12,907 nucleotides of DNA. It comes from Mageeibacillus sp. UBA5747 (GTDB lineage Bacteria > Bacillota > Clostridia > Saccharofermentanales > UBA5734). The notes beneath the pieces are model-generated. The model saw nothing but the letters and a program-made list of their open reading frames with translations. It had not been told where the DNA came from and did no database searches. The DNA is taken from contig DIFN01000022.1 of the NCBI GenBank assembly GCA_002419145.1, forward strand, positions 1 to 12,907, given 5' to 3'. A program made the translations under genes and the position numbers. Numbering within the stretch: position 1 is the stretch's first letter; each line of letters opens with the position of its first letter. Positions 7,477 through 12,907 of the stretch are shown here, one piece after another.

Positions 7477-8450
7477 TGTTCAGCCTTAACGAGTGCAGCG
7501 ACCATTGCACGCAATGACCCAATATAATCCGATGACAATGGTGCTACCTGTTCGGCTCGTCCTCCAATCTCTTCAGCAACAGTTTCTGCTTGCTGGTCGT
7601 CAAATTCCTGCTGGTAGAAGACGGTTTTGATCGAATGGTCTTTTGCGTATTGGATCACATGTTGAAGTTCAGCGGGCGTAGCTTGTTTGCCGGCGATTTC
7701 AATCGCAATCATGTCCAAGCCGTAATCATCAGCGAAGTAGCTGTAAGATCCGTGATAAATCAAGAAGGATTTTTGTTTTAACCCGGCCAGTTGCTTGCTG
7801 ATTTCCTGATCGAGGCTTTTCAGCTCGCTGATGTATGCTGCTGCATTACTCTGAAACATATCTGCGTGGTCAGGATCAAGCCCCGCGAGCTCATCCGCTA
7901 TTCGCTGGACCATGATTGCAACGCGCCTCGGCGATAACCAGACATGTGGATCTACTGAACCTTCCGCCTGCTCATGAGTGTCTGCCCCCACGCTTCCATC
8001 AGTCACATCTTCCTCCGCCTCGTTGCCGTCTTGCTGCTCATCATGTGAGCTGGAAACTGCAAGGAGAGGGTATGCATCGGCGACGGCTTTCTGCAAGTCA
8101 ACTATGCGCATCGTCGAGGAATAGTCGGCGAGTTTCGGCAGTATATTGGCTGTTTCAGTCGGCATCTGCAAGGAAAAATACAAAGCCGCCTCTTCAAGGG
8201 CTTGCATTTCCTGAGAACTTGGCTGGTAATTGGCCGGGCTGTTGCCTGGTGGGATCATTGTCATAACCGAAACTTGATCGCCACCGACTTTCTGGACAAA
8301 TGTTGCCAACGGAACGATGCCCACGGCAACATAAGTCTTTGGCTGATCTTCGGTTGACTTCCTGGTTCGAGGTAAGTTTGAACAACCGCTCAGCAGCATC
8401 GCTAATACTGAAAGTGAAACAACAATACTGGTCAATGGTTTATATTTCAT
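7473..8450 (-). CDS. znuA: Metal-binding lipoprotein of the ABC importer, ZnuA/cluster A-I family
   Basis: A 325-residue extracytoplasmic solute-binding lipoprotein. The signal peptide ends in the lipobox LLSGC, with C23 as the lipidated residue. An acidic, His-containing low-complexity loop (about residues 134-166) precedes DPHVWLSPRR, the usual position of a metal-binding His and the zinc-type hallmark. A further ligand is the His in FLIYHGSYSYFADDYGL. The first metal His of classical ZnuA (in a PHxYxP motif) is replaced: here the stretch reads SPANYQPSSQEM. Similar SPANY variants occur in other Firmicutes as I recall, so this is a subfamily trait rather than damage. The gene is first in the operon and has its own promoter and palindromic operator directly upstream. 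Zinc is more likely than manganese, but this is inference. Confidence 0.93.
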   Translation of the reverse strand: MKYKPLTSIVVSLSVLAMLLSGCSNLPRTRKSTEDQPKTYVAVGIVPLATFVQKVGGDQVSVMTMIPPGNSPANYQPSSQEMQALEEAALYFSLQMPTETANILPKLADYSSTMRIVDLQKAVADAYPLLAVSSSHDEQQDGNEAEEDVTDGSVGADTHEQAEGSVDPHVWLSPRRVAIMVQRIADELAGLDPDHADMFQSNAAAYISELKSLDQEISKQLAGLKQKSFLIYHGSYSYFADDYGLDMIAIEIAGKQATPAELQHVIQYAKDHSIKTVFYQQEFDDQQAETVAEEIGGRAEQVAPLSSDYIGSLRAMVAALVKAEQ

Positions 8451-8458
8451 ACGATCCT

Positions 8459-8483
8459 CTTATTGCAATTTACATGCAATAAG
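8459..8483. promoter_or_regulatory. Palindromic operator of znuA (probable Fur/Zur-family site)
   Basis: Two perfect 9-base arms, CTTATTGCA and TGCAATAAG, surround a 7-base spacer (ATTTACA). The site begins directly after the -10 of the znuA promoter and ends 8 bases before its start codon, where a bound repressor would block initiation. The adjacent Fur-family gene is the obvious candidate regulator, metal-bound repressor being the family rule. Confidence 0.7.
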
Positions 8484-8512
8484 AAACTAGCATAGTAATG
8501 TTTCGCTGTCAA
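8484..8512 (-). promoter_or_regulatory. Promoter of the znuACB operon
   Basis: A perfect -35 TTGACA (8512-8507), a 17-base spacer ending in TGC (extended -10), and TAGTTT (8489-8484) on the minus strand. It lies in the 68-base gap between the regulator gene and znuA, so the operon has its own promoter in addition to any readthrough from the regulator. Confidence 0.6.
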
Positions 8513-8518
8513 ATAAGC

Positions 8519-8956
8519 TTATGACTTCAGTCCACGAGCCTGGCAGTCGGCGCAAAGGCCGTATATCTCAACCTTGTGGTGTGTGACAAGAAATTGGCAC
8601 TGCTGCGAAGCATCCTGCCATAACTGGGGCTGACAGGGAATAATGATTGTTTTGCCACATCCTGTGCAGATCAGATGATGGTGATGAACCCCCAGTTCAT
8701 GGCAAAGCATATAACTTGTCAGGCCATTGTCATCTATCATTGATTCAATCAGGCCATGTTCTTGTAACGTCATAACCGTGCGGTAAATCGTTGATGTATC
8801 CATACTGACGCTGTCCGGAATCAGGTTCTCCAAATCAGTGATCGAGAGAAATCGGCCCAAATTATTAATCAACATTTCGATCAGACTTCGCTTATGAGCT
8901 GTGATCCTGCACCCCTGGTTGCGTAGATTCTGGTAGATCTGCTGTTTTAGTTCCAT
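8519..8956 (-). CDS. Fur/Zur/PerR-family metalloregulator
   Basis: A 145-residue DNA-binding repressor of normal family length. The winged helix carries the recognition-helix signature DTSTIYRTVMTLQEHGLI (about 53-70). A His cluster at 91-94 precedes C97-x2-C100, paired with C135-x2-C138, the structural Cys4 zinc site. Adjacency to znuACB and the palindromic operator between them point to a zinc-sensing (Zur) role, but iron or manganese sensing is not excluded. The ATG at 8956 is preferred over a GTG at 8965, because GAGGG lies 8 bases before it and overlaps the GTG. A TATAAT at 9019-9014 on the minus strand is a possible -10 without a convincing -35. It ends in TAA. Confidence 0.92.
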   Translation of the reverse strand: MELKQQIYQNLRNQGCRITAHKRSLIEMLINNLGRFLSITDLENLIPDSVSMDTSTIYRTVMTLQEHGLIESMIDDNGLTSYMLCHELGVHHHHLICTGCGKTIIIPCQPQLWQDASQQCQFLVTHHKVEIYGLCADCQARGLKS

Positions 8957-9189
8957 TAATATCACCCTCGGTCAATTCGTTTTCTTCTGATCACAGAAAG
9001 CTTAACTGCTTTCATTATAACTGGAAAGGGCGACAGATAGGCCACCTGCCGTACCTGGGCGACTCGGGAAAACATAATAAAAGCATTTCGCTGGCAGATT
9101 CAAGCCCAATCCACGCACAGCGTGCGGCAATCTGGTCAATCCTGAATGCCAAGAGGACACGTAGTTCTATAGGTTTTTTCACACCATAC

Positions 9190-9218
9190 TTGATATATGC
9201 TCATAATCAGAACATACT
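9190..9218 (+). promoter_or_regulatory. Candidate promoter of the flavin reductase-oxidoreductase pair
   Basis: TTGATA (9190-9195), a 17-base spacer and CATACT (9213-9218), each matching four or five of six consensus bases. One TATGNNCATA site fills the start of the spacer and a second covers the expected transcription start, an arrangement suited to repression. Confidence 0.45.
9196..9205. promoter_or_regulatory. TATGNNCATA palindromic site within the promoter spacer
   Basis: The bases read TATGCTCATA, placed right behind the -35 TTGATA. Its start lies 26 bases before the start of the second site at 9222, so both could be bound from roughly related helical faces. Confidence 0.4.
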
Positions 9219-9221
9219 AGT

Positions 9222-9231
9222 TATGGGCATA
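9222..9231. promoter_or_regulatory. TATGNNCATA palindromic site at the expected transcription start
   Basis: The bases read TATGGGCATA, in the 13-base stretch TTATGGGCATAAG that is repeated exactly (minus strand) at 4595-4607 in front of the C_GCAxxG gene. It begins 4 bases after the -10 element. Confidence 0.45.
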
Positions 9232-9243
9232 AGACCGTATATT

Positions 9244-9278
9244 GATTAATGACATTATATTCGATTAACGACATTTTA
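9244..9278 (+). repeat. Direct repeat in the leader of the flavin reductase gene
   Basis: GATTAATGACATTATA (9244-9259) and GATTAACGACATTTTA (9263-9278) agree at 14 of 16 bases with a 19-base period. A partial third copy, GATTAAT, begins at 9286. The tract lies downstream of the candidate promoter and could be a further protein-binding site; no function is shown. Confidence 0.5.
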
Positions 9279-9342
9279 GAGTACTGATTAATCTGGGACG
9301 AATTCTGATGTGAAGAGTCCACAAAACAAGTGAGGAATATTC

Positions 9343-9834
9343 ATGGGTAAACATTTGGCGAATTTCAAATCCTGCTTGCAGCCCACACCAAAAGTTCTGG
9401 TTTCCTGCCGAAATGACAAAGGCGAGGATAACGCCTTGGCTGTGGCTTATTGCTGCAACTGCAGCTATGATCCGCCGATGTTGATGGTCGGTATCGTACC
9501 ATCTCGCTATTCTTACGACATGATCAAAGAAGCCGGCTCGTTTGTCGTCAACCTGCCAAGCAAACAGAACGCACTTATGTTCGAATATATGGGCAAGAAT
9601 AGTCGGCGGGATGGCGATAAACTGGCTGCTACCGAAGCTAAAATCAGCGAGGCCATCACAATAAATGCGCCAGTTCTTGCAGACTGCCCGATCAATATCG
9701 AGTGTCAGATTGTTGATTCAATCCGAACTGGTTCACATGAAATGTTCGTCGGCAAAATTCTTTATGTTCATGCTGATGATTCATTAATCGATGAAACCGG
9801 CTGTATCAATTATTCAGCAGCAGACTTGTTGTGA
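9343..9834 (+). CDS. Flavin reductase-like FMN-binding split-barrel protein
   Basis: A 163-residue cytoplasmic protein of the flavin reductase/flavoredoxin family. It has the expected order of segments: an NALAVAYCCNCSYDPPMLMVGI strand pair, a YSYDMIKEAGSFVVNLP segment typical of the FMN phosphate pocket, and a C-terminal HEMFVGKILYVHAD strand. Three cysteines cluster early (CCNC, about residues 37-40), which is not general in the family and may be redox-active or metal-binding. The family reduces flavins with NAD(P)H or carries electrons as an FMN protein. The ATG at 9343 follows AGGA with normal spacing. The flavoprotein oxidoreductase gene follows after 49 bases on the same strand, so the two likely work together. 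Confidence 0.88.
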   Translation: MGKHLANFKSCLQPTPKVLVSCRNDKGEDNALAVAYCCNCSYDPPMLMVGIVPSRYSYDMIKEAGSFVVNLPSKQNALMFEYMGKNSRRDGDKLAATEAKISEAITINAPVLADCPINIECQIVDSIRTGSHEMFVGKILYVHADDSLIDETGCINYSAADLL

Positions 9835-9883
9835 GTTCGAAAAAGGATTGCTCAAAATATTTAATAATTCAGGAGGAATGACA

Positions 9884-11233
9884 ATGATTCAGGCAGATGT
9901 CGTGATCATCGGTGGCAGCGCAACCGGTCTGGTTGCAGGGCTGACCGTAAAATCCAATTTCCCGGACAAAGAAGTCGTTTTGATCCGCAAGGAAGAGAAA
10001 GTCATGATTCCTTGCGGAATTCCCTATATTTTCGGTACTGTTGGTACGAGTGACAACAATATCCTGCCGGATGAAGGTCTGAAAAACCTGGGGGTCAAGA
10101 TTGTCGTAGCCGAAGTCACAACCGTTGACCCGCTGAACAAGACCTGCACGACCAATATTGGCGAAGTCTATAGTTACGACAAACTCATTTTTGGAACAGG
10201 TTCAGTTCCGATCATCCCAGACTGGCTTCGAGGAGCTCAATTAGGTCATGTTTACACGATCCCCAAAGGAAAACCGTATCTGGATCAACTTCAACATAAA
10301 TTGGCCGATGCGAAAAAGGTTGCTGTAATCGGCGCAGGTTTCATCGGGGTCGAAATATCCGATGAGCTGTGCAAAATCGGCAAAGACGTCACGCTGGTCG
10401 AGATTCAGCCGCACGTGCTGGGGCAGACCTTTGATGATGAATTTGCTGTTGAAGCTGAGAATCTTCTGCGCAACCGTGGGGTCAAGATCATCACGGGGAT
10501 TGGCGTTGAAGAACTCATTGGACATATCGAAGTCAGCCAGATTCGACTAAGTGACGGCACAGATTTGGACGTCGATGCAGTGATCCTGGCGATGGGGTAT
10601 CGCCCGGCTAATGAACTGGCTCAATCGATTGGTCTGGAACTCAATCAATATGGCTTCATCAAAGCTGACCAATATCGCCGAACCTCTGTTAAGGATATTT
10701 TTGCAGCGGGCGATTGCGCTGAAAAAGTTGACTTCGCGACGGGAAAACTTAGCCGTATCATGCTGGCTTCAACCGCTTGTACTGAGGGCCGGATCGCTGG
10801 GTTGAACCTCTATGGACTCGATACTTTCAGTACTTTTAAAGGCACTGTTGGCATTTATTTTACCTTTATCGGTGACACCGGCTTCGGTGCAGCTGGATTA
10901 ACTGAGAAGCAGGCCGGACTGGAAGGGTTCAATATCGTTGCGGCAACATTCAAAGGTATTGACCGTCATCCAGGAAAAATCAGCGACGCGCATACGCAGT
11001 CAGTCAAGCTCATTGTTTCGCGCAAGAGCGGGGTCATTCTGGGGGGTGCAGCCATCGGAGGGAAAAGCACAGGTGAGTTGGTCAATGTGATCGGTTTGGC
11101 GATACAAAACCATATGACCATCAATGACTTGCTGGTCACACAGATTGGGACACATCCAATGCTGACTGCATCGCCTGCAGGTTATCCTCTGATCAAGTCT
11201 GCTGAAATAGCCGCCAGGAAAATGCAGGAATAA
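9884..11233 (+). CDS. FAD-dependent pyridine nucleotide-disulfide oxidoreductase (CoA-disulfide reductase / NADH oxidase type)
   Basis: A 449-residue cytoplasmic flavoprotein of typical length. The FAD-binding GGSATG (10-15) opens the first Rossmann fold. A single redox cysteine, C44 in MIPCGIPYIFG, is at the place used by NADH oxidases, NADH peroxidases and CoA-disulfide reductases. The NAD(P)H Rossmann motif VAVIGAGFIGVE lies at about 146-157, and the second FAD motif FAAGDCAE has D277. A C-terminal dimerisation domain follows. The reaction, reduction of O2, peroxide, disulfide or polysulfide by NAD(P)H, cannot be chosen from sequence alone. The ATG at 9884 was chosen because AGGAGG at 9871-9876 has a 7-base spacing to it, while the ATG at 9878 is only one base away. 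With the flavin reductase it forms a probable oxidative- or sulfur-stress pair. Confidence 0.92.
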   Translation: MIQADVVIIGGSATGLVAGLTVKSNFPDKEVVLIRKEEKVMIPCGIPYIFGTVGTSDNNILPDEGLKNLGVKIVVAEVTTVDPLNKTCTTNIGEVYSYDKLIFGTGSVPIIPDWLRGAQLGHVYTIPKGKPYLDQLQHKLADAKKVAVIGAGFIGVEISDELCKIGKDVTLVEIQPHVLGQTFDDEFAVEAENLLRNRGVKIITGIGVEELIGHIEVSQIRLSDGTDLDVDAVILAMGYRPANELAQSIGLELNQYGFIKADQYRRTSVKDIFAAGDCAEKVDFATGKLSRIMLASTACTEGRIAGLNLYGLDTFSTFKGTVGIYFTFIGDTGFGAAGLTEKQAGLEGFNIVAATFKGIDRHPGKISDAHTQSVKLIVSRKSGVILGGAAIGGKSTGELVNVIGLAIQNHMTINDLLVTQIGTHPMLTASPAGYPLIKSAEIAARKMQE

Positions 11234-11282
11234 TAACCCTCTGGAATTCAACACATTGCCTCGCATCTAGAAACCTTCGATT

Positions 11283-12280
11283 TCAAACTGCCTTTGCCGC
11301 TGCAAAGAAAGCATCGATATTTTCCAGTGGTGCCTGAGGCGGAATATCACAGCCTGAGGACAGAACAAAATTGGGATAATCCTTCATCTGTCCGGCTAGA
11401 GCTTTGGTTGCTTCATAAACCGAGGCCGGTGTGCCGCAAGCTATTAGAGTTGCTGACTCAATGTTCCCCATGACTAGACGGTCGGCCGGGATCTTTTCAA
11501 TCGCATCTTTCATTGAGATGGAGTTGTCAAAATGGAAGGCAGCTGCACCTGTTTCGACTATCTCCGGCAGCAATGGCAAGACATTGCCGCAATTATGATA
11601 AACAACGATAAAGTTCTCATCTTGTACAGCCGATACGATCTGCCTGACATAGCTGGCCGAAAATTCAGCGTTCCAGTCTGGCGACAGCAAGCTAGCTGCT
11701 GGTTCAGCCATGACTATGCCATGGGCACCAGCTTTCTTGAATGCCTGGATATAGTCCGTCAGGAAACGGGTCGTTTTTTCAAGCACCAAATGGACGGTCT
11801 CAGGTTCATCAACCGCCATATACATGATTTCGGTCAGTTCCATCAACCGGCCTGCAAGCGAAAACGGGCCGATCACCCAGCGAAGACAGGACGGTCTGTA
11901 ATAAGCTGAACAGCAAGTTCAATGGCTTTGACACATTCTCCTGTTCGTCCTGTTCCGATGTCAGGAACCACCAGTTTGGCTGCTTCCGCATATGAATCAA
12001 TCAAACGGCCAATAATACTAGGCAGATCATCTTCGCTATATGCTGTTTTCGCTCCAAATGCTTCAGCTTCCACCGATAGATCCATATTGCTGACCGAAGC
12101 CATGGCTGCATAGCGATCCGCAATGGCCTTCATACACTGGGCTTGCAAATCGCCGCGTGAAACAAGGTCACGCACAGTCGCGCCAGTCAACTGGATACCA
12201 GGGAAAGAAAGAACAGGCAGGGGATCTTTTTTCGAATTGCTCCTGACCGAGTCAAGCCATTGAACCATGGTGAAATTCAT
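11283..12280 (-). pseudogene. Uroporphyrinogen decarboxylase-family (MtaA/MtbA-type) methyltransferase, broken by a frameshift
   Basis: Two overlapping minus-strand frames make one 332-residue protein. The N-terminal part (12280 to about 11880) ends ITDRPVFAG and then meets TGA. The C-terminal part resumes at once with VIGPFSLAGRLMEL in the other frame. Adding one G to the GGG run at about 11877-11880 restores a continuous reading frame, so a one-base deletion or a homopolymer sequencing error is likely. The zinc site of methylcobalamin-dependent methyltransferases is intact: His and Cys in YHNCGN (bases 11597 and 11591) and a distal Cys in SSGCDIPP (11351). The family moves methyl groups between corrinoid proteins and thiols or other acceptors. 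No corrinoid protein gene is next to it, so the substrate is unknown. GAGG precedes the ATG at 12280. Confidence 0.85.
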
Positions 12281-12393
12281 GAATGATAAACCTCACATTG
12301 GCGTTTTGGTTTTATCATATTCACATAACCGTGGATGTTCTTATAAAATTTTATGATCATTTGTATTATTATGGACAAATGCCCATCATATGC
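12281..12393. other. AT-rich spacer with inverted repeats upstream of the methyltransferase gene
   Basis: No gene is seen. It holds an imperfect inverted repeat at 12371-12386 (ATGGACA, AA, TGCCCAT; one mismatched pair), which contains the ATGCCCAT core shared with the site at 4597, and a perfect 12-base palindrome ATAAAATTTTAT at 12343-12354. These may be control sites of the methyltransferase, but a good promoter was not recognised. Confidence 0.4.
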
Positions 12394-12558
12394 TTAGGTC
12401 TGGGATTGTCCGTGCCGGCGGAATCGTCGACGACAGCATGCACCTTCTTCACTTTGGTCGTCAGGGCAGCACTGCAGGTGTTTGGATTGGCATTTGGGGC
12501 ATTCCGGCTCGGAAGTCGTGTCGTTTTCGATTTTTTCGATATTTTCGAGGCTTTCTCG
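12394..12558 (-). other. Cys-rich open frame continuing the DUF134 gene beyond its TAG
   Basis: After the TAG at 12559-12561 the same frame stays open for 54 codons to a TAA at 12394-12396 and has no ATG, GTG or TTG start of its own before the Cys-rich part. It encodes an acidic linker, then ECPKC (128-132 counting the TAG as 109), HLQ (136-138), CPDD (140-143) and EGACCRRRF (147-155), then a basic end. The second CxxC could complete a zinc ribbon with the CLDC just before the TAG. The near-identical module in the small ORF at 4668-4829, with different synonymous codons, indicates that this stretch has been selected as protein. It is best seen as the C-terminal domain of the DUF134 protein. 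Confidence 0.65.
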
Positions 12559-12885
12559 CTATTCCCGGCCACAATCCAGACAGCGGACCGGACAAATATT
12601 GCGCGTGAAATGGCCGCCATCAATCTGGATTGATTTTCTATTAACCAGGCTGTCAGCAATTTTCTCGCGAGCAGAAAGCAAGATGCGCTGAAAAGTCAGG
12701 CGCGATACTTCCATTTGTTCGGCACATTCAGCCTGTTCCAGCCCCTGCAGGTCCTTGAGCCGGATCGCTTCAAGTTCTTCCAGTTTGAGAATATTTTCGC
12801 CATTATTTTTGGGGGGATCAGTCGGCACGAACTTGAGAACAGCCGGCATTTGACTGATTCTGCGCCATTTGAAAGGCCTTGTCAT
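12559..12885 (-). CDS. DUF134-family predicted DNA-binding protein, interrupted by an in-frame TAG
   Basis: The ATG at 12885 has AGAGG at good spacing. The 108 residues before the TAG match DUF134: MTRPFKWRRISQMP at the start, LKLEELEAIRLKDLQGL (33-49) and a helix-turn-helix like sigma-70 region 4 (about residues 50-81, QAECAEQMEVSRLTFQRIL), then IDGGHF. The end, C98-x3-C102-x2-C105-GRE, is one half of a zinc-ribbon. The stop falls where a Trp would be natural after CGxE (TGG to TAG is one change), and the frame continues for 54 codons with a second CxxC. Choices are a nonsense mutation, readthrough (including pyrrolysine at TAG), or normal termination with a translated relic behind it. The family is thought to be transcriptional regulators and often lies near C_GCAxxG or NifX-domain genes. 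Its targets are unknown. Confidence 0.85.
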   Translation of the reverse strand: MTRPFKWRRISQMPAVLKFVPTDPPKNNGENILKLEELEAIRLKDLQGLEQAECAEQMEVSRLTFQRILLSAREKIADSLVNRKSIQIDGGHFTRNICPVRCLDCGRE

Positions 12886-12907
12886 AAAACGCCTCTATTG
12901 CATACTC

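Larger units (their letters stand above)
8957..9342. other. Divergent intergenic region between the Fur-family gene and the flavin reductase gene
   Basis: No convincing coding frame is seen on either strand. The left part holds a possible -10 for the regulator gene (9014-9019) and a short hairpin (CGCAC, loop AGC, GTGCG) at about 9113-9125 without a T-run, so it is not a terminator. The right part holds the candidate flavin reductase promoter, two TATGNNCATA sites and a direct repeat, each listed separately. Confidence 0.6.

Noticed and set aside
9110..9127. Short GC-rich hairpin near the middle of the divergent spacer as a terminator
   Set aside because: The stem is only five base pairs and no T-run follows on either strand.
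9791..9883. Upstream extension of the oxidoreductase to a start at 9791
   Set aside because: It would overlap the flavin reductase gene, and a strong AGGAGG with 7-base spacing supports the ATG at 9884, directly before the FAD-binding motif.
11873..11882. Programmed -1 ribosomal frameshift in the methyltransferase
   Set aside because: There is no slippery heptamer of the X-XXY-YYZ type at the junction and no obvious stimulatory stem; the family is not known to need frameshifting.
12369..12659. A 96-residue minus-strand ORF overlapping the DUF134 tail in another frame
   Set aside because: It overlaps the DUF134 coding region, has no recognisable motif, and the competing frame carries the Cys module conserved at 4668-4829.
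1..12907. CRISPR arrays, tRNA or rRNA genes
   Set aside because: No regularly spaced repeats or recognisable RNA gene signatures were found on reading the window.

Overview
The window looks like a piece of the chromosome of an anaerobic member of the Bacillota (Clostridia-like), of moderate G+C. The grounds are clear Shine-Dalgarno sites, a Fur/Zur-type regulator beside a znuACB-type operon, and a set of families common in strict anaerobes: DUF134, C_GCAxxG_C_C, a cation-efflux/NifX fusion, a COG0731 radical SAM protein and a UroD-type methyltransferase. Species cannot be named from sequence reading alone.

Layout, left to right. (1) 1-1497: 3' part of an IS4-superfamily (IS1634-like) transposase, whose start lies outside the window. 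(2) 1540-1962: hot-dog acyl-CoA thioesterase. (3) 4568 down to 1995, minus strand: a tightly coupled three-gene operon encoding a C_GCAxxG_C_C redox protein, a CDF metal exporter fused to a NifX-type cofactor domain, and a radical SAM protein. (4) 8956 down to 4668, minus strand: a Fur/Zur regulator, then a znuA-znuC-znuB metal-uptake operon behind a strong promoter and palindromic operator, then a decayed ArsP/YraQ-type permease (one frameshift, internal stops), a C-terminal scrap of its usual DUF1980 (TIGR03943) partner, and an overlapping 53-residue Cys-rich ORF. (5) 9343-11233, plus strand: flavin reductase and a CoA-disulfide reductase/NADH-oxidase-type flavoprotein. (6) 12280 down to 11283, minus strand: a UroD/MtaA-type methyltransferase split by a one-base deletion. 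(7) 12885 down to 12394, minus strand: a DUF134 regulator interrupted by an in-frame TAG, after which the frame stays open for 54 codons.

The most striking observation is a small Cys-rich module (ECPKC, HLQ, CPDD and EGACCRRRF blocks in the same order and spacing) that occurs twice: in the 53-residue ORF at 4668-4829 and in the DUF134 frame beyond its TAG. The copies agree at 22 of 28 aligned residues, yet 14 of those 22 shared residues use different codons. That pattern suggests long separate evolution as protein, and that the stretch after the TAG is or was recently translated. A second observation is a palindromic motif TATGNNCATA, found four times in the window: once in the leader and once upstream of the C_GCAxxG-CDF-radical SAM operon, and twice in the promoter of the flavin reductase/oxidoreductase pair. 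It may be the operator of an unknown regulator linking metal/cofactor and redox genes.

Overall the region reads as a metal (probably zinc or iron) homeostasis and redox island that is eroding: permease, DUF1980, methyltransferase and DUF134 are all interrupted. Sequencing error is possible for the single-base methyltransferase lesion but unlikely for the whole permease region.
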